A stretch of DNA of 35,457 bases, taken from an uncultured Candidatus Saccharibacteria bacterium. Its GTDB lineage: Bacteria > Patescibacteriota > Saccharimonadia > Saccharimonadales > Saccharimonadaceae. The stretch's first letter is position 1; every line of letters begins with the position of its first letter. The translations under genes were made by a program, and so were the position numbers. The stretch lies in the NCBI GenBank assembly GCA_949070545.1, contig CARTQV010000002.1:1-35457 (forward strand), read 5' to 3'. The notes beneath the pieces are model-generated. The model did not search any database and had not been told where the DNA came from. It saw only the letters and a list, made by a program, of their open reading frames with translations. Positions 30,036-35,457 of the stretch are shown here, one piece after another.

Positions 30036-30064
30036 ATTATACTTGATTTTAGAAAAAATGTAAA
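30036..30064 (-). promoter_or_regulatory. Full promoter of rpsT
   Basis: On the minus strand TTTACA, 17-bp spacer, TATAAT. It is one of the few classical promoters in the window. Confidence 0.75.
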
Positions 30065-30125
30065 GAGGTAATTGAGGCTTGGGGCGATTAGGGGAGGAAA
30101 GGAAGTAAAAAGCTAGCGGTTTCTG

Positions 30126-30154
30126 TTGACTTTTTTCTTTAAGTGTGCCATAAT
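30126..30154 (+). promoter_or_regulatory. Full promoter of the gene at 30305
   Basis: TTGACT, 17-bp T-rich spacer, CATAAT, of the same class as the promoters at 10370 and 11869 (all start TTGACTTTTT). It drives a long leader of about 140 nt. Confidence 0.75.
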
Positions 30155-30160
30155 AAAGAA

Positions 30161-30296
30161 ATGGGGTGTGGACATTCCCAAGTAACTTAGAAACCTAGCC
30201 ATAACTCTTTCTCGTGTTCGTGGTTTTTGGATGGCGTGGGGCATATGGCCTTCGTGTGTCCCGCGCCGTACAAAAACGGTAGAAAAGAGAAGGAGG
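30161..30296 (+). promoter_or_regulatory. Long structured 5' leader of the gene at 30305
   Basis: The leader can form GGCG-t-GGG with CCC-g-CGCC (around 30233-30268) and CCGT..ACGG just before the ribosome site. AGGAGG is at 30291-30296. I recognise no known riboswitch class. Confidence 0.4.
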
Positions 30297-30304
30297 GAAT
30301 AGCA

Positions 30305-30826
30305 TTGAATAGAATGTGCAATACTATCGGAACTGGGAGGCCAGTTCTGGAAATTGTTACTGTCGACGAAGGCGTGAAACTTGCGCCGAAGAAGACGCTG
30401 GACGAGGACTTGCAGGAGAATCTGTCAGAATTGACAGATGAGAAAGGTTACCTTTCTCGGAGAGTTTATGTTCTCGCAAAACTGGATAGCGAAGGTGGAA
30501 TGGAAGAAGTGTTCCAGATCCGACCTTGGCGAGAAGCTGAACCGACTATGGTGCAGACAGAAGCCTCCGTGGATTTGGCGGCGACTTTGAGGGCGCGATT
30601 CAAACCAGTAAAGTTGCCGTATCTGAATGACGGGGAGTTGCGCTTGATTGCGTTTGAGGACGAAGTCGTGGTGCGTGATCCTTTATCACTGATGTATCAG
30701 AGGTATTTCGTTTTGAGTAGCGAGGAGTTCCAGAGACTGTCGGACGCGGAGCTTGAGCTAATGTCGAATGAAGTGAGGACGGCGCATATGAGTTTGGCGC
30801 CGGCGATTGAGATGGTGGTATATTAG
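30305..30826 (+). CDS. Hypothetical soluble protein, unrecognised
   Basis: 173 residues from TTG 30305, chosen because AGGAGG ends 8 nt upstream; ATG 30314 is the alternative. The longer frame to 30227 lacks a ribosome site. The protein is acidic with beta-type stretches (V-L-E-I-V-T-V-D-E, F-Q-I-R-P-W-R) and a helical end (S-S-E-E-F-Q-R-L-S-D-A-E-L-E-L). No membrane helix or known motif. Expression set-up (TTGACT promoter, long leader, strong Shine-Dalgarno) resembles the unknown genes at 9682 and 10794. Confidence 0.7.
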   Translation: MNRMCNTIGTGRPVLEIVTVDEGVKLAPKKTLDEDLQENLSELTDEKGYLSRRVYVLAKLDSEGGMEEVFQIRPWREAEPTMVQTEASVDLAATLRARFKPVKLPYLNDGELRLIAFEDEVVVRDPLSLMYQRYFVLSSEEFQRLSDAELELMSNEVRTAHMSLAPAIEMVVY

Positions 30827-30837
30827 TGTTAGGTTTG

Positions 30838-30886
30838 AACCCTCGGCTGCGATGAAAATCGTGGCTGGGGGCATTTTATTTTTCTA
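30838..30886 (+). terminator. Terminator after the 30305 gene
   Basis: Imperfect stem CCCTCGGC..CGAT-gaaa-ATCG..GCTGGGG followed by ATTTTATTTTT. Confidence 0.7.
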
Positions 30887-30897
30887 GACATAAGAGT

Positions 30898-30903
30898 TAT
30901 AAT
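30898..30903 (+). promoter_or_regulatory. -10 of leaderless gene at 30910
   Basis: TATAAT, 6 nt before the ATG. Confidence 0.7.
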
Positions 30904-30909
30904 GGGAAA

Positions 30910-31470
30910 ATGGAGATGACTTTTTCGTATGTTTTGTCACAGATTTTGACTGTGGTTGAGTATGGATTGCTCGGGATGTCGTATCTGGCGAAAAAGCGTA
31001 TAGCGGTGGTTTTGCTGGACATTGTGTCGATGGCGACAGGAATCGTAGTATATCTGCTTTTGGGGGCGGACCTTGGGTTGGCGATGTCAGTAGTGGTGCT
31101 GGTTGCGAATTTCTATTATCTTTGGGACGAACATGATCAAGGGAGGAATAATAAGCTGACGCTGAGAGATTATGTGGTACTGATGATTGTGCTGGCGGCG
31201 ATAGCGGGGCTTGCGATCCTGACTTATGATGGGCCGCTTAGTTTGCTTTCGGTAGTGGCGACGACTTTGTATGAGATTTCGATTTTTTGGCAGGGGAATA
31301 CGAGGATATATAAGTTGTTGGGGATTCCGGTGGCGTTTTGTTGGATGGCATATAATGGATTCGTGGGGTCGGTTTTTGGAGTGATTTGCGAATTGGCGAT
31401 GCTTGTGGTGGCGATTGTGGGATATGTGCGTGAAGTGTGGTCGAAGAGGCGACGGAAGAGGAAGAAATAG
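30910..31470 (+). CDS. YgjV-like membrane protein
   Basis: 186 residues with about six hydrophobic segments and a basic tail (W-S-K-R-R-R-K-R-K-K). The order I-V-V-Y-L-L-L-G-A ... L-V-A-N-F-Y-Y-L-W-D ... N-T-R-I-Y-K-L-L-G-I-P-V-A-F-C-W-M-A-Y-N resembles the Imp-YgjV family of small inner-membrane proteins, whose function is unknown. Single-gene unit; no partner suggested by neighbours. Confidence 0.65.
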   Translation: MEMTFSYVLSQILTVVEYGLLGMSYLAKKRIAVVLLDIVSMATGIVVYLLLGADLGLAMSVVVLVANFYYLWDEHDQGRNNKLTLRDYVVLMIVLAAIAGLAILTYDGPLSLLSVVATTLYEISIFWQGNTRIYKLLGIPVAFCWMAYNGFVGSVFGVICELAMLVVAIVGYVREVWSKRRRKRKK

Positions 31471-31482
31471 CTTCTTAGTTTC

Positions 31483-31530
31483 TTTCTGCCCCTAAATAGT
31501 TATATTACTTATCTAACTTAGGGGTAGAAA
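31483..31530. repeat. 13-bp hairpin beside cassette C7
   Basis: TTTCTGCCCCTAA (31483-31495) and TTAGGGGTAGAAA (31518-31530) pair with one G-U across a 22-nt AT-rich loop. It may terminate the YgjV-like gene, though the following GAGACAATAAG is not a T-tract; like E1 and the 4577 hairpin it borders a cassette. Confidence 0.7.
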
Positions 31531-31559
31531 AGAGACAATAAGTAAACTCACTTCTCCCC

Positions 31560-31785
31560 CTCCTCCTACTATAGACACTAACTAGCTAGGCAGCGGAGGG
31601 AGTTGCCGAGGTAGTGGCTAGCAAAACCATCGTTAACACTTGATACTCTCACTAGATCGCTAAGACTAAGGTAGTAATTGGTGTTTTTGTTAGTATAAGC
31701 ACTTGAGGAATGATAAGCCCCTAGTCGTCCTGATAAGCCGAGTGAGTTATCAAAGCCAAAAGCAATTCTCCCGCTGCGCACAAAG
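31560..31785 (-). pseudogene. Silent FISUMP tip cassette C7
   Basis: 3' box 31560-31602, 5' box 31771-31785. Frame: V-R-S-G-R-I-A-F-G-F-D-N-S ... L-G-A-Y-H-S-S-S-A-Y-T ... Y-Y-L-S-L-S-D-L-V-R-V-S-S ... Y-L-G-N-S-L-R-C-L-A-S-stop. The W of the usual G-Y-Y-W is replaced by H. It stands head-to-head with C8; 69 bp separate the two 5' boxes. Confidence 0.86.
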
Positions 31786-31854
31786 AACCTTTTATGCGCA
31801 ACTGTAAGACATTTGCAGGACATTGTTATTACAAATGCAATACAAAACTAGCTT

Positions 31855-32110
31855 TTTTGTGCGCAGCGGGAAAGTTAACTATTACTATATTACTCCAAGT
31901 CTTCAACTTACACCTATATCAGATGCTGGACAATATGGCCTCTATTGGTCCTCTACACCTTACGCTAGTGGTGGCCTTACTTACTACCTCTACTTCAGTG
32001 CTAGTGGTGTCAATCCATCTAGTTACGGTAACCCAAACGGACCCCAAAATCGCACTTTCACTGGCTTCCCCCTCCGCTGCCTAGCTAGTTAGTGTCTATA
32101 GTAGGGGGAA
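31855..32110 (+). pseudogene. Silent FISUMP tip cassette C8 (variant 3' box)
   Basis: 5' box at 31855-31869 (first base T instead of C), 3' box 32068-32110. Frame: V-R-S-G-K-V-N-Y-Y-Y-I-T-P-S ... G-Q-Y-G-L-Y-W-S-S-T-P-Y-A-S ... Y-L-Y-F-S-A-S-G-V-N-P-S ... F-T-G-F-P-L-R-C-L-A-S-stop. It is the only copy whose 3' box differs: the 5' side reads CCCCCTCC and the far side GTAGGGGGAAGG, with changes on both sides that keep the ends complementary. Confidence 0.87.
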
Positions 32111-32133
32111 GGCTAAATGTCGAAAATTTAGCA

Positions 32134-32158
32134 AAACCAAAAAAGACCACGAGGGTCT
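32134..32158 (-). terminator. Terminator of tRNA-Val
   Basis: On the minus strand AGACC-ctcgt-GGTCT followed by TTTTTTGG, directly downstream of the tRNA. Confidence 0.8.
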
Positions 32159-32161
32159 GGT

Positions 32162-32238
32162 TGGTGGGTCGCGAGGGGCTTGAACCCCCGACCTCCTCGG
32201 TGTAAACGAGGCGCTCTAGCCAACTGAGCTAGCGACCC
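32162..32238 (-). tRNA. tRNA-Val (anticodon UAC)
   Basis: Minus strand: acceptor GGGTCGC/GCGACCC, D stem GCTC/GAGC, anticodon stem CCTCG/CGAGG with loop TTTACAC (TAC, reads GTA), T loop TTCAAGC, discriminator A and an encoded CCA. Confidence 0.96.
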
Positions 32239-32246
32239 ATGCACCT

Positions 32247-32252
32247 ATTATA
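32247..32252 (-). promoter_or_regulatory. Extended -10 of tRNA-Val
   Basis: TGCTATAAT on the minus strand, with the -10 ending 8 nt before the mature tRNA end, as for tRNA-Arg and tRNA-Thr. Confidence 0.7.
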
Positions 32253-32260
32253 GCATATGA

Positions 32261-32266
32261 TATACT
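32261..32266 (+). promoter_or_regulatory. -10 of the gene at 32325
   Basis: TGATATACT, divergent from the tRNA-Val promoter 8 bp away. The leader is about 50 nt with GGGAGG before the ATG. Confidence 0.6.
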
Positions 32267-32324
32267 AGAAATGAGGTTTGATGGTGGAAAATGTTGACCG
32301 AGTTCTTTAAAGGGAGGTAGTGTT

Positions 32325-33047
32325 ATGGAGCATATGGTAATGGCAGAAAATCCTAATTTTGTTGGAAGAATTGTGGATGTGGAGCCAGCAGTTTTTTTCT
32401 TGCGGGGGTGGTTCATAGGCAGAGGTATGCACGAGAGCCTGAAAGCCTTGGGCTATATGATGACGCATCATGCTGGACAAAAACGTAGCGACGGGCAGCC
32501 TTATATCGTGCATCCGCTATCAATGGCGACACATGCGGCGATGGTGAATGATGACAATATAACCGATGAGTTGGTGGCGACGTTATTATTGCATGATTTG
32601 CGTGAGGATGCACATGTTTCAATTAGCGAAATGCCGTTTAGTGGGCGAATTCGAAATGGAGTGAAATATATGTCGCTGATTCGATTTAATGATGAGTCGA
32701 AGTACGAATTAAAAAAACGGTATTATAATGAGCTGTTGGAAAGCAAAGAAGCTACAATTGGTAAGGGCTTTGACCGTTATAATAATTTGACGACGATGCT
32801 GGCGACGTTTCCGGAGGAAAAAGTGCGCAAAAATGTTGTTGAGACGGATATGTTACTCTTACCGGCGTTGAAGCGAGCAGAGGAAGTGTGGCCGGAAGCC
32901 TCGAATTTGTTACATTTGCTAAGGACCAGCATTCGAGGAATTAATGACAACCTTGCGATAGCATATAAGGTGAGATTGACAGACAAGAACTTTGTCAATG
33001 CGCCTAATGCACAAGACTATAGGCACCTGTTGACAGAAGCACAATAG
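32325..33047 (+). CDS. MESH1/SpoT-like HD hydrolase (putative (p)ppGpp hydrolase, no synthetase domain)
   Basis: 240 residues. The HD domain of the RelA/SpoT hydrolase type is clear: H-A-G-Q-K-R-S-D-G-Q-P-Y-I-V-H-P-L (H49, H63), L-L-L-H-D-L-R-E-D-A (H90-D91, E94-D95) and later D-R-Y-N-N-L. There is no nucleotidyltransferase or TGS/ACT domain, so this is a stand-alone small alarmone hydrolase. It would lower (p)ppGpp or act on a related nucleotide. GGGAGG lies upstream of ATG 32325. A terminator (33071) follows, so it is a single-gene unit. Confidence 0.82.
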   Translation: MEHMVMAENPNFVGRIVDVEPAVFFLRGWFIGRGMHESLKALGYMMTHHAGQKRSDGQPYIVHPLSMATHAAMVNDDNITDELVATLLLHDLREDAHVSISEMPFSGRIRNGVKYMSLIRFNDESKYELKKRYYNELLESKEATIGKGFDRYNNLTTMLATFPEEKVRKNVVETDMLLLPALKRAEEVWPEASNLLHLLRTSIRGINDNLAIAYKVRLTDKNFVNAPNAQDYRHLLTEAQ

Positions 33048-33052
33048 GGGGC

Positions 33053-33066
33053 ACTACCTAGGTAGT
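33053..33066. repeat. 14-bp perfect palindrome before terminator
   Basis: ACTACCTAGGTAGT directly after the HD-hydrolase stop and 4 bp before the terminator stem. Role unknown; it may form part of the 3' end structure. Confidence 0.5.
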
Positions 33067-33070
33067 ATGA

Positions 33071-33098
33071 GAGCTGTCTTAGACTAGACAGCTCTTCT
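33071..33098 (+). terminator. Terminator after the HD hydrolase
   Basis: GAGCTGTCT - tagact - AGACAGCTC perfect 9-bp stem followed by TTCTTC. Confidence 0.75.
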
Positions 33099-33109
33099 TC
33101 AGAATATGA

Positions 33110-33115
33110 TATAAT
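33110..33115 (+). promoter_or_regulatory. -10 of thrS
   Basis: TGATATAAT with the -10 ending 6 nt before GTG 33122. Confidence 0.65.
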
Positions 33116-33121
33116 TATACG

Positions 33122-34924
33122 GTGAATAAAATTTGGGGAACCAGAGGAAAGGATAGAGCCATGGAACAAGCAGAAAAAATGCGACATACACTCAGCCATG
33201 TTTTGGCAGCAGCAGTGCAGGAGCTTTATCCGATAACAATTTTTGGGATTGGACCGGCAACCCAGAATGGATTCTATTATGATATTGATTTTGGGGACAC
33301 AAAAATCGTTGAAGCAGATTTGAAGAAAATTGAGAAGAAGATGCGGGGGATTATTGCGCGAAAGTGCGAGATGGTGCGAAGAGAAGTGAGTCGTGCAGAA
33401 GCACGAGAGTGGGCGCGAGAAAAAGGGCAGAAATTCAAGGTAGAATTGATTGGGGAATTGCCAGAGGATGAGACGATTAGTTTTTATGATTTAAAAGACC
33501 CACGGAGTGGGGAAGTGCTATTTACGGACCTTTGTAAGGGACCACATGTGGAAAACTTGGGAGAAGTCGGGGCGTGGAAATTGGAGCGAATCGCGGGGGC
33601 GTATTGGCGGGGAGATGAGAAACGTGAGATGCTGACGCGGATTTATGGGCTAGCGTTTGAGACGGAGGCGGAGCTCGAGGAGTATTTGGCGCAGCAAGAG
33701 GAGGCGAAGAAACGGGATCATCGGAAATTGGGGAAAGAGCTGGATTTGTTCTGTTTCTCGGAGCTGGTGGGGTCGGGATTGCCGTTATTTACGCCGCGTG
33801 GGACGATACTCAGAGACATGTTGAATGAGCTGGCACAGGGATATCGCGTAAGGTGTGGGTATCGGAAAGTGTGTATTCCGCATATTGCGAATGTGGATTT
33901 ATATAAGACATCGGGTCATTATCAAAAGTTTCCGGAATTGCTGAAGTTTCTCAGTACGGAGAGTGGGGATGAACTAGCACTTAAACCAGTGAACTGTCCG
34001 CATCATTCGCAGATTTTTGCGAGCGCGCCGAGGAGCTATAAAGAATTGCCGGTGAAATATCTCGAGACGACGATGGTGTATCGGGATGAACGGAAGGGGG
34101 AGCTCGGAGGGTTGTCGCGAGTACGGGCGATTACGCAGGATGATTCGCATGTGTTTTGTACGGAAGATCAGGTAGAGGGGGTATTTGGGGAGTTGATTGA
34201 GAGTGCGAAAGATTTGTACGCTAGGGTGGGGATGAAATTGAGTTTGAGATTGAGCTTTCGTGATGACGGTGAGGGGTATATTGGTGATGAGAAGATGTGG
34301 GAGAAGGCTCAAGCGGCGATTGAACGGATGGCGAAGAAGTTTGAGATGGAATATGAAATTGGGATTGGCGAAGCGGCGATGTATGGGCCGAAGATGGATT
34401 TCATGGCGGAAGATGCGATGAGTCGGAAATGGCAGCTGGCGACGGTACAGCTAGACTATGCAATGCCGGAGAGATTTGGGCTGGAGTATACGGATAAAGA
34501 TGGTAGTAAAAAGACGCCAATTATGATTCATTGCGCGTTGCTCGGGGCGATTGAGCGGTTTATGAGTATTTTTATTGAACATACGGCGGGCTGGTTTCCG
34601 TTGTGGTGTGCGCCGGAGCAGGTGAGAGTGCTGACGGTGAACGATAAGGCGGAGGAGTATGTGAAGGAAGTCTCCCGAGTTTTGAGTGGGGTAGTGCTGG
34701 AGGAGCCGATCAAGGGGAATGAACTGAGGTTTGAAGTTGATCGGAGTGATGATAGTCTAGGGAAGAAAATTAAACGCGCGACGGAGATGAAGATTCCGGT
34801 GGTGCTGATTGTAGGCGAGAAGGATGCGGCCGTCCGTGAAGTGAGTGTAAGAACGCGCGAGGGGGAAGAGAAGGTGAGATTGGATGAATTAGCTGGGTGG
34901 ATAAAAGAGAGAAGCGAAAAGTAG
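33122..34924 (+). CDS. thrS: Threonyl-tRNA synthetase without TGS domain
   Basis: 600 residues from GTG 33122, or 587 from ATG 33161 (which has AAGGA upstream). It charges tRNA-Thr. The N-terminal TGS ubiquitin-like domain is absent and the protein opens directly with the editing domain: M-R-H-T-L-S-H-V-L-A (zinc-site His pair) and the SAD motif C-K-G-P-H-V. The class II core follows: motif 2 T-T-M-V-Y-R-D-E, Q-D-D-S-H-V-F-C, motif 3 G-A-I-E-R-F and zinc ligands C/H/H around V-N-C-P-H-H-S. A C-terminal anticodon-binding domain ends V-P-V-V-L-I-V-G-E-K-D. The leaderless GTG fits the 6-nt rule of this window. Confidence 0.96.
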   Translation: MNKIWGTRGKDRAMEQAEKMRHTLSHVLAAAVQELYPITIFGIGPATQNGFYYDIDFGDTKIVEADLKKIEKKMRGIIARKCEMVRREVSRAEAREWAREKGQKFKVELIGELPEDETISFYDLKDPRSGEVLFTDLCKGPHVENLGEVGAWKLERIAGAYWRGDEKREMLTRIYGLAFETEAELEEYLAQQEEAKKRDHRKLGKELDLFCFSELVGSGLPLFTPRGTILRDMLNELAQGYRVRCGYRKVCIPHIANVDLYKTSGHYQKFPELLKFLSTESGDELALKPVNCPHHSQIFASAPRSYKELPVKYLETTMVYRDERKGELGGLSRVRAITQDDSHVFCTEDQVEGVFGELIESAKDLYARVGMKLSLRLSFRDDGEGYIGDEKMWEKAQAAIERMAKKFEMEYEIGIGEAAMYGPKMDFMAEDAMSRKWQLATVQLDYAMPERFGLEYTDKDGSKKTPIMIHCALLGAIERFMSIFIEHTAGWFPLWCAPEQVRVLTVNDKAEEYVKEVSRVLSGVVLEEPIKGNELRFEVDRSDDSLGKKIKRATEMKIPVVLIVGEKDAAVREVSVRTREGEEKVRLDELAGWIKERSEK

Positions 34925-34935
34925 ACGATAGTGGT

Positions 34936-35457
34936 ATGGGGCGAAAAAATGGCCTTGTGGAGTGCGGAGAGGGCTTAGAAGGGCGTTTTTCTGGAAAAAA
35001 TGATTTAGATATCGTCTTGGAGATGGATCTTGGGGAGTTTTTTGATTTTTGCCATGAATTAACGCTTGATGGCTATAGAGCGGATGGCTATGCGGGAAAA
35101 TTACAGTCGCCAGAAGATTTTGTGAGGCATCGGGTGGGGAACTGTTGGGATCAGACGGAACTACAAAGGGCTTGGTTCGAACGGCATGGATATAAAGTGA
35201 AGACATATTTGCTGTATTACTATCTAAATGATGATTGCTGTCCGAGTCACTCGGTGTTGATGTATGAGGATGAGGGGAGGATGAAATGGTTTGAGCCTAT
35301 GTTTTGTGGTGTGGAAGTGGAATATTCAGGAGTACATGAGTACAAGGGGGAAGACGAGGCGCTTGCTGACGTGCGGCGGGTATTCGCAGAAAACGGACAA
35401 AAAATGGAGATGTTGCCAGAGAGGCTGGAGGACGAGAAATGGGCTTTGTATGAATAT
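34936..35457 (+). CDS. Transglutaminase/papain-like cysteine protein (partial, runs off window)
   Basis: The frame from ATG 34936 stays open to the window end (174 codons). V-G-N-C-W-D-Q-T-E-L-Q (C70), then C-P-S-H-S-V-L-M-Y (H105), then K-W-F-E-P-M-F (E120) gives a Cys-His-acid order seen in transglutaminase-like cysteine enzymes. No signal peptide. It starts 11 nt after thrS; an in-frame ATG at 35023 (after TTGGAG) is an alternative start. Substrate unknown; a role in peptide or cell-wall cleavage is possible. Confidence 0.65.
   Translation, partial: MGRKNGLVECGEGLEGRFSGKNDLDIVLEMDLGEFFDFCHELTLDGYRADGYAGKLQSPEDFVRHRVGNCWDQTELQRAWFERHGYKVKTYLLYYYLNDDCCPSHSVLMYEDEGRMKWFEPMFCGVEVEYSGVHEYKGEDEALADVRRVFAENGQKMEMLPERLEDEKWALYEY

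Noticed and set aside
30155..30296. Known riboswitch in the leader of the 30305 gene
   Set aside because: Stems can be drawn, but no conserved core of a known class could be recognised.
1..32110. Cassettes as targets of a diversity-generating retroelement
   Set aside because: FISUMP tips resemble some variable proteins, but the cassettes differ in length and at all codon positions rather than at adenine-derived sites. No reverse transcriptase or template repeat is in the window.
1..32110. Integron-type cassette array
   Set aside because: Units are scattered and in both orientations, not tandem; no integrase gene is visible and the end box is not a recognisable attC. A site-specific mechanism is still possible but is not supported here.
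4279..32110. CRISPR array
   Set aside because: The repeated boxes are kilobases apart and flank coding-like inserts; there are no regular short spacers and no cas genes.

Overview
The window looks like a chromosomal segment of a Candidatus Saccharibacteria (TM7) or closely related Patescibacteria/CPR genome. This rests on gene content and style, not on a database match. Genes are tightly packed with many 1-23 nt overlaps. The standard code reads every gene through. There are FISUMP-type (Fibrobacter succinogenes major paralogous domain) tips, a VirB2-like peptide, a UbiB-like kinase and short or stripped-down versions of core proteins (delta subunit, RpoD, ThrRS, DnaG without zinc ligands). 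The + strand is G-rich through genes of both directions, which suggests it is the leading strand. A choloylglycine-hydrolase-family enzyme hints at an animal-associated niche.

Layout. 1-3.9 kb: cassette end, tRNA-Arg, a membrane PH-like protein, a SurA-like foldase, a UbiB-like kinase and an HdeD-like protein. 4.0-4.6 kb: tRNA-Thr, tRNA-Gly and a cassette. 4.6-9.5 kb: Ntn hydrolase, a deoxyribosyltransferase-like/HD fusion, a small membrane protein and a GT2 glycosyltransferase. 9.7-11.9 kb: two unrecognised minus-strand genes with near-identical -35/-10 promoters and palindromic leaders, with a cassette between them. 12-18.9 kb: pyrG, a cassette, then argS-orn-MmcQ-like-membrane protein-mscL and a convergent coiled-coil protein. 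19-24.2 kb: a cassette, then dnaG, rpoD, a VirB2-like peptide, a split diacylglycerol-kinase-like pair and a P-loop kinase. 24.2-30 kb: a relic cassette, polA, GDPD, mutM, holA-like and rpsT. 30-35.5 kb: an unknown gene, a YgjV-like protein, two head-to-head cassettes, tRNA-Val, a MESH1-like HD hydrolase, thrS and the start of a transglutaminase/papain-like protein that runs off the end.

The most striking feature is a dispersed family of promoterless gene-tip cassettes: seven with the conserved 3' box (one cut by the window edge) and one relic, in both orientations and all intergenic. Each complete one is 217-262 bp, begins with the same 15 bp (frame F-V-R-S-G) and ends with the same 43 bp (frame L-R-C-L-A-S-stop plus about 18 bp beyond the stop). 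The middle is hypervariable and encodes the C-terminal part of a FISUMP surface domain (G-Y-Y-W-S-S motif). I propose that they are a silent donor repertoire for swapping the tip of an expressed surface protein elsewhere in the genome. Several sit beside strong hairpins, and two of those share an identical 30-bp core.

A second striking feature is argS, interrupted in frame by two perfect 167-bp copies of a hairpin-rich element in opposite orientations, resembling Rickettsia palindromic elements in behaviour. A third is that most promoters place an extended -10 (TGnTATAAT) only 6-10 nt before the start codon, so leaderless mRNA appears to be the normal mode here. A minority of genes have a full -35/-10 promoter, a leader and a Shine-Dalgarno sequence.
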